Shown piece after piece: positions 24,221 through 32,040 of a stretch of 64,000 nt of DNA. Position numbers and translations under genes: made by a program. The stretch is from Streptomyces sp. NBS 14/10 (GTDB lineage: Bacteria > Actinomycetota > Actinomycetes > Streptomycetales > Streptomycetaceae): assembly GCF_002224125.1 (NCBI RefSeq), contig NZ_NCSM01000081.1, positions 30,359 through 94,358 on the forward strand. The letters run 5' to 3'. The notes below the pieces were generated by a model. That model was not told the origin of the DNA and made no database searches. It saw nothing but the letters and a program-made list of their open reading frames with translations. Positions within the stretch are counted from its first letter, which is position 1. Each line of letters starts with the position of its first letter.

Positions 24221-24829
24221 TCAGCGGGTCAGGCCCAGCGCCTTGAGCAGGCCGTCGCTGAGGGCCACGCGGTTGTGCGGTCCGGGCTCGGCGCGGCCGG
24301 CCTCGATCCCGTACGAGCCCTGAATGGTGTTCACCAGGACGTACTTCCCATCGTCCACGCGGGCCAGCAGCAGGACGTACTCGTGCCGGACGGTGAGTTC
24401 GGGTCCTGAGGGCAGCGCGGCGCCCGGGGTGGGGTACGCGGCGTACATCGTACGGCCGGGGGGCTTGCCCTTGCCCGTCGCCACCACCCTCACCGTGGCG
24501 ATGGTCTCCGGGAACCCGTCCTGGTCGGTCTCACGGGTGGCGTCGACGCGGGCGCGGACGACGACATCGGCGTGCCGCTCCAGGTCGCCGGTGGTCCTGT
24601 AGTACGGCTCGTCGGCGGCGGGGGGTTCGGCCGGGCGGCCACCGGAGCCACCGCCCTGCGAGCCGTACACGGTGACGAGGGTGACGACAACGGCAACGGC
24701 GACCGCGAGGGCGGCCACGGCCCCACTCAGGACCATCCCGCGCCGATGCACACGCCGTCCTCCGGACGGCCTCACCGGCTCTGCCGGAACCGGATTGGCC
24801 TGCTGCATCAGGGATTTCACACGGATCAT
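24221..24829 (-). CDS. Single-pass membrane protein coupled to ECF sigma gene
   Basis: A 202-residue protein: a short cytoplasmic N-terminus with basic residues (GGRRVHRRG), one membrane segment MVLSGAVAALAVAVAVVVTLVTVYG (about residues 32-56) and a 145-residue exterior domain. Its ATG overlaps the sigma stop (ATGA at 24826-24829). By position it is a candidate anti-sigma or signal protein, but no zinc-finger motif exists. It looks like a structural analogue of the protein at 12282-12920, with similar topology and partner. Confidence 0.6.
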   Translation of the reverse strand: MIRVKSLMQQANPVPAEPVRPSGGRRVHRRGMVLSGAVAALAVAVAVVVTLVTVYGSQGGGSGGRPAEPPAADEPYYRTTGDLERHADVVVRARVDATRETDQDGFPETIATVRVVATGKGKPPGRTMYAAYPTPGAALPSGPELTVRHEYVLLLARVDDGKYVLVNTIQGSYGIEAGRAEPGPHNRVALSDGLLKALGLTR

Positions 24830-25350
24830 GCGGACTCCAAGGGCGAGGGGGCCGGGGCCCGGTAAATGTCGCGAAACGCCTTGCGCGCACGGTGCAGCCG
24901 CACCCACACGGCCGGTGCGCCACACCCCAGGACGGCCCCGGCCTCGGCCGCGCTCAGCCCGTCCCAGTAGCTCAGCACCAGCACCTCGCGGTGGTGGGCG
25001 GGCAGGCGGTCGAGCGTGTCGAGCACCGCCGAGTCCTGGCCGGTGGCCGCCGTACGGCCCTGCTCCTCGGCGATGCGCCGGTGCAGCTCGCTCAGCCGGG
25101 CCTCGGCGCGGTAGTGGTTGCGTACGAGATTGCGGGCGGTGACGAACAGCCAGCCGGCCGCGATCTCGCCCCTGTCCTCGAGGATGTGCTCCCACGCGAT
25201 ACGGAACACCTCCGCCGCAAGCTCCTCGGCCGCGCCGCGGTCGCCCACCCTCCGGTGCACAAAGGCGACGATGCGCGGGTGCTCGCGCGCGTACACCTTG
25301 GTGAACCGCGCCGAGCGCCCGCGCCCGTCCCCCGTTTGAATCGTCTTCAC
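24826..25350 (-). CDS. ECF-type RNA polymerase sigma factor
   Basis: A 174-residue sigma-70 family protein. Region 2 is FTKVYAREHPRIVAFVHRRVGDRGAAEELAAEVFRIAWEHI with GWLFVTARNLVRNHYRAE. Region 4 is LDTLDRLPAHHREVLVLSYWDGLSAAEAGAVLGCGAPAVWVRLHRARKAFRDI. I placed the start at GTG 25350 (reading VKTIQTGDGRG), but AGGGGG is almost adjacent to it and an in-frame ATG 48 bases upstream is possible. A 19-bp direct duplication lies just upstream. The gene overlaps its membrane-protein partner by four bases. Confidence 0.82.
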   Translation of the reverse strand: MKTIQTGDGRGRSARFTKVYAREHPRIVAFVHRRVGDRGAAEELAAEVFRIAWEHILEDRGEIAAGWLFVTARNLVRNHYRAEARLSELHRRIAEEQGRTAATGQDSAVLDTLDRLPAHHREVLVLSYWDGLSAAEAGAVLGCGAPAVWVRLHRARKAFRDIYRAPAPSPLESA

Positions 25351-25371
25351 GCCCCCTACATGTCTCGCGCG

Positions 25372-25407
25372 CCCGACATCCTTACCGGCCCCCGACATCC
25401 TTACCGG
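25372..25407 (-). repeat. 19-bp direct duplication upstream of ECF sigma gene
   Basis: CCCGACATCCTTACCGG occurs at 25372-25388 and 25391-25407. The second copy includes the TAA stop of the membrane protein gene. On the minus strand each copy supplies GGTAAGGATG, so promoter or ribosome-site duplication is possible. Confidence 0.6.
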
Positions 25408-25817
25408 GCCGCACCCAGGACGCGCCGCAGCCCCACGAACTCGAACTCCCCGAACACCGCCACCGCCACCGCCCCGACAGCCATGAACCCCCTCCCCAGC
25501 CCCGTGAGCTCCACCACGTCCGTGCATGCGAGCACCACAAGCCCCACGCACGACAGCGTGTTGACCACGAGCACGGCCGCCGCCAACCGCGCCGGGATCT
25601 GCTCGTACCCGGCGATCAGCGCGAGCACGGCGGCCCCGCCCAGCATGGCGATCCCGAACGCGACCGACCAGCTCACCGGCAGCCCCAGCAGACCGTCGAA
25701 CCACTTCGCACCGGCGAGCATGACGACACTGAAGGCGCCGGTGAACCAGCTGTCGACGCGCAGCGTGGCGCGCAGCAGATCCGGTGTGGTCGACCGGGTC
25801 ATGGCCTGAGTGCTCAT
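25401..25817 (-). CDS. Four-helix integral membrane protein
   Basis: A 138-residue protein with four hydrophobic segments: about residues 27-43 (TGAFSVVMLAGAKWFDG), 49-70 (SWSVAFGIAMLGGAAVLALIAG), 76-98 (ARLAAAVLVVNTLSCVGLVVLAC) and 108-126. No known family is recognised; the form resembles small DoxX-like or sensor membrane proteins. ATG 25817 follows GAGGGGAC. Upstream of, and in the same direction as, the ECF sigma gene, with which it may share a transcript. Confidence 0.7.
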   Translation of the reverse strand: MSTQAMTRSTTPDLLRATLRVDSWFTGAFSVVMLAGAKWFDGLLGLPVSWSVAFGIAMLGGAAVLALIAGYEQIPARLAAAVLVVNTLSCVGLVVLACTDVVELTGLGRGFMAVGAVAVAVFGEFEFVGLRRVLGAAR

Positions 25818-25953
25818 ACGGGTCCCCTCGCTATCCGGGCCAGGGGCCTCGCCCGGTCCCTGGTCCGCGGAAACGGTGACACCGCGCGGTCATGGACTCA
25901 ATGACCTCCGAGGTCATGGCCGCCATGATCGACCGACGGCTACGCTCGCGGTC

Positions 25954-26620
25954 ATGGATGTCGTTCAGCCGTCCCGGGTGGGCGCCCTGCTCCGCGAGTG
26001 GCGCCGGCGCCGCAGGCTCAGCCAGCTCGAACTCGCCCTCCTCGCGGACAGCTCCGCGCGCCACCTCTCCTGCGTGGAAACCGGCCGCGCCCGCCCCAGC
26101 CGGACGATGGTGCTGCGGCTGGCCGCCGCCCTGGACGTCCCCCTGCGCGAACGCAATACGCTGCTGATGGCCGCCGACTACGGCGGCGTACCGGGAGAGC
26201 AGCCTCGACGACGAGGACATGGCGTCCGTGCGCGCCGCGCTCGACATGATGCTGACCTCCCACGAGCCGTATCCGGCCGTCGTGGTCGACCGGGTGTGGA
26301 ATGTGCTGACCGGCAACCGCGCCATGTCCGTCCTCACGGACGACATCCCGCCCCATCTGCTCACCCCGCGCCCCAACGTCTACCGGCTGACCCTGCACCC
26401 GGACGGCCTGGCCCCCCGCCTGGCCAACCTCGGCGAGGTCCGGGCCCTCTTCCTCGAACGGCTGCGCCGCCAGGCCGACGCCACCGGCGAAGGCACTGCG
26501 GGCGCTGGGGGGCGCTGGGGGGCGACGCGGGAGCCGCCCCCGCAATCGGGTGAATCCGGCGCACTCCCGCCGCGTACAGCGATCCGCTCCACCGTGAATC
26601 ACTCAAGGTGGTTGTCCTGA
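25954..26620 (+). pseudogene. XRE-type helix-turn-helix regulator (MmyB-like), frameshifted
   Basis: The first 78 codons from ATG 25954 read as an intact helix-turn-helix: VGALLREWRRRRRLSQLELALLADSSARHLSCVETGRARPSRTMVLRLAAALDVPLRERNTLLMAADYGG. Near 26190 the frame shifts: from there similarity continues one frame over as YRESSLDDEDMASVRAALDM and VVDRVWNVLTGNRAMSVL, the MmyB-like ligand-binding domain, to 26620. The C-terminal 70 or so residues expected of the family are absent, replaced by a GC-rich slip region (GGCGCTGGGG twice near 26505). A sequencing indel cannot be excluded. It probably no longer makes a full regulator. Confidence 0.75.
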
Positions 26621-26643
26621 CGTCGGAGTGATCGGAGTCCACC

Positions 26644-27351
26644 GTGCGTCGACCGCGTCTGCTGACCACCTGCGCCGCCACCCTGATCGGCCTCTCCCCC
26701 ACGACACTCGGCTCTGCCTCAGCGGCACCGTCCCCGGCCGCCACGCCCGAGCGGGTGACCGGGACGATCAGCCTGTGGTCGGCCGACTACAAGGGCGCCG
26801 GAAGTTACGTCGACTGCCCGAGGATGGACCACCCCGTCGACATCACGCTCGTCCTGGACACTCCCCCCCTGGAGCGGCAGTACATGGACCGCTGCAACGA
26901 CACGATGCGCATCGAGTGGTCCGTCAGCTACCGGTACACCGGCCCGACCCAGAATTCCAACTTGGCCTCCCCAAGCGGAAACCAGGTCAACGTCCATGTG
27001 CGCGGAGTTCTGTACGAAGGCGAATCCGAGCAGACGATGAGCAAGAAGGGCGAGACCGAAAGGGACTTCTCCGTTGCGCCCGGCCGCCCACTGCAGCAGA
27101 CGGTCGAGCTTCTGAACCAGGCGGACGCCAGCCCCAACGACGCGAGAATGACCGACAGGGCCTGGGCCCAGTTCGACCTCAAGGACGACGATCCGCTCTC
27201 GCAGCCCCAAGGGGAGTCCCCACTCGCCCCGCTGAAGCTGGACAAGCTGGACACCCTGAACAAGCTGCCCGGCCTGGGCAAGCTGGGCAGTGGGGGCGGG
27301 CTGCTGGACGGCTTGGGCGGCCTGGGCGGGAAGCCCCTCTCCATCCCGTAG
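26644..27351 (+). CDS. Secreted hypothetical protein
   Basis: A 235-residue exported protein. The signal peptide (residues 1-28, RLLTTCAATLIGLSPTTLGSASA) is followed by a beta-rich domain (VTGTISLWSADYKGAGSYVDC, then YMDRCNDTMRIEWSVSYRY) with two cysteines suited to a disulfide. The C-terminus is a Leu/Gly/Lys repeat (LDKLDTLNKLPGLGKLGSGGG) that may be flexible or membrane-interacting. GTG 26644 follows GGAG by 6 bases. No family recognised. Confidence 0.7.
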   Translation: MRRPRLLTTCAATLIGLSPTTLGSASAAPSPAATPERVTGTISLWSADYKGAGSYVDCPRMDHPVDITLVLDTPPLERQYMDRCNDTMRIEWSVSYRYTGPTQNSNLASPSGNQVNVHVRGVLYEGESEQTMSKKGETERDFSVAPGRPLQQTVELLNQADASPNDARMTDRAWAQFDLKDDDPLSQPQGESPLAPLKLDKLDTLNKLPGLGKLGSGGGLLDGLGGLGGKPLSIP

Positions 27352-27411
27352 GCCCCGTGGCGGGAGCCGCCATCGGCCCCCGTGATGTGCGCGCGGGCGC
27401 CGGTCCGGGCG

Positions 27412-28422
27412 TCAGGACAGCGCCGCCACCCACGCGGGCAGCGGCTCCCGCCGTCCCAGCCAGGCGGCCGGGACGGCCGATACGCCCGTGCCCGCTCCTA
27501 CGACGCCGCCCACGATCGCGCAGGTCGTGTCGACGTCGCCCAGGCCCTCCGCCGTGGCCCATAAGGCGGCGATCAGGTCGTCCTGATGGCGGGCGGCGCA
27601 CCAGAGGGCGAAGGGGACCGTGTCGTCGGCCCGGATGCGGCGGCCGCTGCCGAGCAGGTCGGCGGCCTGGCGCGGGCTGGTGGTGGGTGGGAGCTCGGTG
27701 GCGTGGATCAGGCCGTCGCGGACCGGGCCCGGCGGGGTGCGGTCGGCGACCTTGGCGAGGAGATCCGGGGTCGGGTCCGGGGCCGGTTCCGGGATCGGTC
27801 CCGGGATCGGGGCGCTGCCGTCCGGAGGCGGTCCCGGAGCCCGTTCAGGGGTCTGGACGCGGCCGGCGGTGAGGGACGCCGCTACGGCGACCGCGACCGC
27901 GCCGGCGATGCCCTGGGGGTGGGCGTGGGTGACCTCGGCCGAGCGGCGGGCCTGTTCGGCGGCGCGGTCCGGGTCCGCGCTGAACCACGCGCCCAGCGGC
28001 GCGACCCGCATCGCCGCGCCGTTGCCGAGGCTGCCCTCGCCGCCGAACAGGGCGCGGGTGGCGGACGGCCAGGAGGTGGGGGCGGCGGCGAGTGACGGCA
28101 GGAGTTCATGCATACCGCTGCCGTAACCGCGCCCGGGGTCGGACAGGAAGGTGTCGGCCAGGGTTTGCGCCAGCCGCGGTTGGTCGACCTCCCCGTGGTC
28201 GTTCAGCACGCTCAGTACGCCGAGCGCCATCGCCGTATCGTCCGTCCACGGCCACGGCGACTCCTCCGGGACCGCCCGCGCCCGGATCTCGTCGTACGCC
28301 CGTCGCCGGTCGCGGAAGAGCGGGAACCAGCGTTCGCCGAAGGCGTCGCCGAGGGCCAGGGCCTCGATACTGCGGCGGGCGGCCGACGGGTTCGGAGTTG
28401 GGGTCGCGGTCATGGTGCGCAT
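27412..28422 (-). CDS. ADP-ribosylglycohydrolase family protein
   Basis: A 336-residue enzyme that removes ADP-ribose from modified proteins or other substrates, using two Mg ions. The family motifs are all visible: EALALGDAFGERW, PWPWTDDTAMALGV, GNGAAMRVAPLGAW, RADDTVPFALWCAARH and GDVDTTCAIVGGVVGAGTG. A Pro/Asp-rich insert (PIPGPIPEPAPDPTPD) near residue 205 breaks the domain and looks like repeat expansion. The start at 28422 lacks a clear ribosome site; ATG 28413 is an alternative. Stands alone on the minus strand. Confidence 0.9.
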   Translation of the reverse strand: MRTMTATPTPNPSAARRSIEALALGDAFGERWFPLFRDRRRAYDEIRARAVPEESPWPWTDDTAMALGVLSVLNDHGEVDQPRLAQTLADTFLSDPGRGYGSGMHELLPSLAAAPTSWPSATRALFGGEGSLGNGAAMRVAPLGAWFSADPDRAAEQARRSAEVTHAHPQGIAGAVAVAVAASLTAGRVQTPERAPGPPPDGSAPIPGPIPEPAPDPTPDLLAKVADRTPPGPVRDGLIHATELPPTTSPRQAADLLGSGRRIRADDTVPFALWCAARHQDDLIAALWATAEGLGDVDTTCAIVGGVVGAGTGVSAVPAAWLGRREPLPAWVAALS

Positions 28423-28486
28423 CGTGCCAGTGGGGGGATGTGCGCCGCACCGCGGTTTTTCGGCGCGCCGAGACGCCGTTCGTCTC

Positions 28487-29026
28487 TTACGCGCGTCCGC
28501 GGATGAAGTGGGCCTCGACCGTGATCGCGGTCTGGCCCTTCATCATGCCGAGCTTGTTCCAGGTGAGCCCGAAGTCGGCCGGGTCGATGGACAGTTCGGC
28601 GGTCAGGGTGACCCCGTCCGCGGTGGCGCCCGGTGCGGTGGCGGTGAAGGCCAGCGGGCGGGTGGTGCCGCGGACCGTCAGCTCGCCGGCGATCTCCACC
28701 GCGCCCCGGGGGTCGGGGGTGGCGCGGTGGGCGGTGAAGACGAGGGAGGCGTGGCGGTCGGTGTCGAAGAAGTCCGCGCTGCGCAGATGGGCGTCGCGCT
28801 TGGCGTGGCCCGTGTCCACGGAGGCCGCGTCGATGGTCAGGGTGCCGCTCGCGGAGCCGTCGGGCAGGACCTCGCCCTCGCCGTCGACGCCGGTGAAGCC
28901 GCCCTTCACCGTGACCATTCCCCACATGGTCTTGTGCTGGAGGCGGACCCGCGTGCGTGCCGGGTCGAGGACCCAGGCGCCTGGCTGGACGGCGGGGAGG
29001 GGCGTGGTGGCAGCGGGTTCGGGCAT
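28487..29026 (-). CDS. YceI-family lipid-binding protein
   Basis: A 179-residue beta-barrel protein of the YceI family, which holds isoprenoid quinone-like lipids. Family marks: WVLDPARTRVRLQHKTMWGMVTVKGGF, ASVDTGHAKRDAHLRSADFFDTDRHASLVF, and FGLTWNKLGMMKGQTAITVEAHF. There is no signal peptide, so it is probably cytoplasmic as usual in Streptomyces. I use ATG 29026; the longer frame lacks support. It is divergent from a MarR regulator, with repeated TTAAGTAGC sites between them. Confidence 0.92.
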   Translation of the reverse strand: MPEPAATTPLPAVQPGAWVLDPARTRVRLQHKTMWGMVTVKGGFTGVDGEGEVLPDGSASGTLTIDAASVDTGHAKRDAHLRSADFFDTDRHASLVFTAHRATPDPRGAVEIAGELTVRGTTRPLAFTATAPGATADGVTLTAELSIDPADFGLTWNKLGMMKGQTAITVEAHFIRGRA

Positions 29027-29065
29027 GGCGGAGGGCCTTTCGTACGGGCAGGTCGGGCGAACCAT

Positions 29066-29089
29066 TTAAGTAGCCAGATATTAAGTAGC
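29066..29089. promoter_or_regulatory. TTAAGTAGC direct repeats (MarR operator candidate)
   Basis: TTAAGTAGC at 29066-29074 and 29081-29089, 15 bp apart, in an AT-rich stretch between divergent YceI and MarR genes. The second copy overlaps the palindrome TAGCTA (29086-29091). Position suggests shared repression. Confidence 0.6.
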
Positions 29090-29157
29090 TAGTTAGACAG
29101 TAGCTGGCATTGATACCCTGGGCAAGACCGGTCGACAGCGCGAAAGGGGTGCGAGAC

Positions 29158-29673
29158 GTGGCGGAATGCCCGGAGACGGCCCACGTGGGCGAAGGGGACG
29201 GCCCCCGGTGCCCCACCTCGGAGGATCACGCGCTGCTCGGGCAGTGGGACGTCCTGCAGTCGGGGATGCGCCGGCTCACCGATCAGCTCCTCGACGACGT
29301 CGAGACGAAGACCGGCCTGGCGCCCTCGTCGTTCCAGGTGCTGTGGTTCCTGCTCACCGCCCCTGAGAACGCCGCGCCCATGAACCAGCTCGCCGCCACC
29401 CTCGGCTTCACCACGGCCGGCACCACCAAGGTCGCCGACCGGCTGGCCGAGGCCGGGCTGCTCGAGCGCCACCCCTCGCCGTGCGACCGCCGGGTCATCC
29501 TCGCCCGGCTGACCGAGCCGGGCCTGACCGCCGCCGTCACCGCCGCCCTCACCCTGGCCGACGCCCTGCGCAAGCGCGTCGTCGGGCCGCTGGGCGCGCA
29601 GAGCTTCGGCTCGCTCGTGGACGGGGTCGGCGCGGTCGACCCCGCCCCGAGGCCCCGGGACAGCTGCGGCTGA
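29158..29673 (+). CDS. MarR-family transcriptional regulator
   Basis: A 171-residue winged-helix regulator. Core: FQVLWFLLTAPENAAPMNQLAATLGFTTAGTTKVADRLAEAGLLERHPSPCDRRVILARLTEPG, with the conserved C-D-R-R wing. GTG 29158 follows AAAGGGG. It probably controls the divergent YceI gene, a pairing common in Streptomyces. The two Cys residues near the N-terminus and the wing Cys could allow redox sensing, but this is only inference. Confidence 0.87.
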   Translation: MAECPETAHVGEGDGPRCPTSEDHALLGQWDVLQSGMRRLTDQLLDDVETKTGLAPSSFQVLWFLLTAPENAAPMNQLAATLGFTTAGTTKVADRLAEAGLLERHPSPCDRRVILARLTEPGLTAAVTAALTLADALRKRVVGPLGAQSFGSLVDGVGAVDPAPRPRDSCG

Positions 29674-29728
29674 GGCCCCCAGCCACCCCTCAGCCGTCAC
29701 CCGTCCGCCGCCAGCCGCCCGCCCACCC

Positions 29729-30838
29729 TCAGCCGTCCGCCGCGCCCTCGGCGATCGCCGCCGCCACCTCCCCCGTACGCGCCGCCTCCTCCGCCCTGAA
29801 GCGCCGCGCGTCGAGCCGGTCGGCCAGCTCCTCGTCCTGGGCCATCAGCTGGTCGAGGTCGCCGTCGCCCAGCTCCAGCACGCCCAGGTCGACATACGCC
29901 CGCCGCAGCCGCGCGCCCCACAGCCCGATGTCCTTCACACACGGCACGATCCGGCTGAACAGCAGCTTGCGGAAGATCTGGAGCTGCGGCGCGCGTTCGG
30001 TGTACTCGTGGGCCTCGGCGCTGGAGATGCCGAGGTTCTCCAGGACCTCGACCCCGCGCAGCCGGTCGCGCATCAAGTAGCAGCCCTCGATGACGAATTC
30101 CTCGCGCTCGCGCAGCTCCGCGTCCGTGAGCTGCCGGTAGTAGTCGCGCAGCGCCATCCGTCCGAAGGCGACATGGCGGGCCTCGTCCTGCATGACGTAC
30201 GTGAGGATCTGGCGGGGCAGCGGCTTGTCCGTGGTGTCGCGGATGAGCCCGAACGCGGCCAGCGCCAGGCCCTCGATGAGCACCTGCATGCCCAGGTACG
30301 GCATGTCCCAGCGGGAGTCGCGGAGGGTGTCGCCGAGCAGCGCGGCCAGGTTGTCGTTGATCGGGTAGAGGGTGCCTAGCTTGTCGCGGAGAAACCGGCT
30401 GTAGATCTCGGCGTGCCGCGCCTCGTCCATGGTCTGGGTGGCGGAGTAGAACTTGGCGTCCAGGTCGGGGACCGACTCCACGATCCGCGCCGCGCACACC
30501 ATGGCGCCCTGTTCACCGTGCAGGAACTGGCTGAACTGCCAGGCGGCGAAGTGGTGCCGCAGCTCGCCCTTGTCCCGTTCGGTCATCTTGCCCCAGTGCC
30601 GGGTGCCGTGGAGGGGCAGGGCATCGTCGGGGGTGCCCAGCGGGTCGTACGGGTCCACCTCCTGGTCCCAGTCGATCCGCTTCACGGCGTCCCACTGCTT
30701 GTCCTTGCCCTTCTGGTAGAGGGCGAGCAGTCGTTCGCGGCCTTGGCCGTAGTCCCAGCTGAAGCGGGCCGCCCCGGTGGCGGGCACCTGCCACTTCGGA
30801 TCCCCGGGGTCCATCGCGTAGAGCTCCTGCGTCGACAT
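29729..30838 (-). CDS. Ferritin-like di-iron protein (R2-like fold)
   Basis: A 369-residue helical protein with a carboxylate-bridged di-iron site: LHGEQGAMVCAARIVE, TMDEARHAEIYSRFL, then ALAAFGLIRD and VMQDEARHVAFGRMALRD supply the Glu and ExxH ligands. Relatives are annotated as ferritin-like, related to ribonucleotide reductase R2 and N-oxygenases; the reaction is unknown. ATG 30838 is preceded by a GGAGG-type site. It faces away from an AurF-type oxygenase gene, the two probably being partners in one oxidative pathway. Confidence 0.8.
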   Translation of the reverse strand: MSTQELYAMDPGDPKWQVPATGAARFSWDYGQGRERLLALYQKGKDKQWDAVKRIDWDQEVDPYDPLGTPDDALPLHGTRHWGKMTERDKGELRHHFAAWQFSQFLHGEQGAMVCAARIVESVPDLDAKFYSATQTMDEARHAEIYSRFLRDKLGTLYPINDNLAALLGDTLRDSRWDMPYLGMQVLIEGLALAAFGLIRDTTDKPLPRQILTYVMQDEARHVAFGRMALRDYYRQLTDAELREREEFVIEGCYLMRDRLRGVEVLENLGISSAEAHEYTERAPQLQIFRKLLFSRIVPCVKDIGLWGARLRRAYVDLGVLELGDGDLDQLMAQDEELADRLDARRFRAEEAARTGEVAAAIAEGAADG

Positions 30839-30923
30839 TCGACGCCTCCTTCGCCTTGCTCGCTCCCCCGTATACGAATGGGAAAACGCGGGCTCACACG
30901 TCTAGTACGACCGAGCCATATGC

Positions 30924-30944
30924 CGCTCGAGGATCGGTCGAGCG
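30924..30944. promoter_or_regulatory. Palindrome CGCTCGA-N7-TCGAGCG
   Basis: Perfect 7-bp arms (30924-30930 and 30938-30944) with a 7-base spacer, between the divergent di-iron genes and 86 bases from the start of the minus-strand gene. Suits a TetR dimer. Confidence 0.55.
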
Positions 30945-30995
30945 TATCCGGCGGCCCGCTCTCCGGGCGGGCTTGACGCGGCCGTACGCAGGGGA

Positions 30996-31030
30996 TTGAC
31001 GTGCTTGCTGACACAGCGTCTCATAAGACG
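30996..31030 (+). promoter_or_regulatory. Promoter with overlapping operator for AurF-type gene
   Basis: TTGACG (30996-31001), 17 bases, then TCTCAT (31019-31024) resemble a housekeeping promoter. The -10 is covered by the inverted repeat CGTCT-CATA-AGACG (31017-31030). Repressor binding here would block transcription; the TetR protein two genes on is the candidate. Confidence 0.5.
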
Positions 31031-31080
31031 TATCCGCCGGTAACCCTCCCGGCGGCCCCGCCATGACCGAGGTGCCAAGC

Positions 31081-32010
31081 ATGACGACCACGATCCGACC
31101 CACCGCGCCACGCGATGCGCTCGGGCTGCTCAAGGACCGCGAGGCGGTGGCCGAACGGCTGCTGAAGTCCTCCGCCCGGCACTCCTTCGACCCGGACACC
31201 GAGCTCGACTGGGACGCCCCCTACGAGGAGGGCATGTGGTTCTGGCCGCCGGAGCTGCTGTCCCTGTACGACACGCCCATGTGGCGGCGGATGTCCGAGG
31301 AGCAGCGCATCCTGCTGTCCCGGCACGAGTTCGCCGCGCTGCTCTCGCTCGGCATATGGCTCGAGGTCATCCTGATCCAGCTGCTCACCCGCCATATCTA
31401 CGACAAGCCCTCGACCAGCGCGCATGTGCGCTACGCGCTCACCGAAATCGCCGACGAGTGCCGTCACTCGAAGATGTTCGCCCGGCTGATCGCCAAGGGC
31501 GGCACCCCCGCCTATCCGCCCGCCCCGCTGCACCACAACCTCGGCCGGTTCTTCAAGACGGCCTCCACGACCCCCGGCTCCTTCACCGCGACCCTGCTCG
31601 GCGAGGAGATCCTGGACTGGATGCAGCGGCTGACCTTCCCCGACGAGCGGATCCAGCCGCTGGTGCGCGGCGCGACGCGGATCCATGTGGTGGAGGAGGC
31701 GCGCCATGTGCGGTACGCGCGGGAGGAGTTGCGCCGCCAGATGGTGTCGGCGTCCCCGTGGAAGGCGGAGGTGACCCGGCTCGGCTCGGGCGAGTTCGCC
31801 CGGGTGTTCGCGCGCGCCTTCGTCAACCCGCAGGTGTACGCGGACGTCGGGCTCGACCGGCGCGCGGCGGTCGAGCAGGTGCGGGCGAGCGCCCATCGGC
31901 GCGAGGTGATGCGTACGGGCGCGAAGCGGCTGACCGACTTCCTCGACGACATCGGCGTGCTGCGTGGCGCGGGGCGCCGGTTGTGGCACAGCTCGGGCCT
32001 GCTGGCGTAA
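31081..32010 (+). CDS. AurF-family di-iron oxygenase
   Basis: A 309-residue protein of the AurF (p-aminobenzoate N-oxygenase) family. Di-iron ligands are visible in SRHEFAALLSLGIWLEVIL, LTEIADECRHSKMFARL, TLLGEEILDWMQRL and IHVVEEARHVRYAREEL. AurF oxidises aryl amines to nitro groups; related members act in secondary metabolism and the substrate here is unknown. I use ATG 31081 following GAGGTG; ATG 31063 is an alternative. Followed by a TetR gene 30 bases on. Confidence 0.85.
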   Translation: MTTTIRPTAPRDALGLLKDREAVAERLLKSSARHSFDPDTELDWDAPYEEGMWFWPPELLSLYDTPMWRRMSEEQRILLSRHEFAALLSLGIWLEVILIQLLTRHIYDKPSTSAHVRYALTEIADECRHSKMFARLIAKGGTPAYPPAPLHHNLGRFFKTASTTPGSFTATLLGEEILDWMQRLTFPDERIQPLVRGATRIHVVEEARHVRYAREELRRQMVSASPWKAEVTRLGSGEFARVFARAFVNPQVYADVGLDRRAAVEQVRASAHRREVMRTGAKRLTDFLDDIGVLRGAGRRLWHSSGLLA

Positions 32011-32040
32011 TCGCACGCAGGGCCGGTTACGCTGCCAGGC

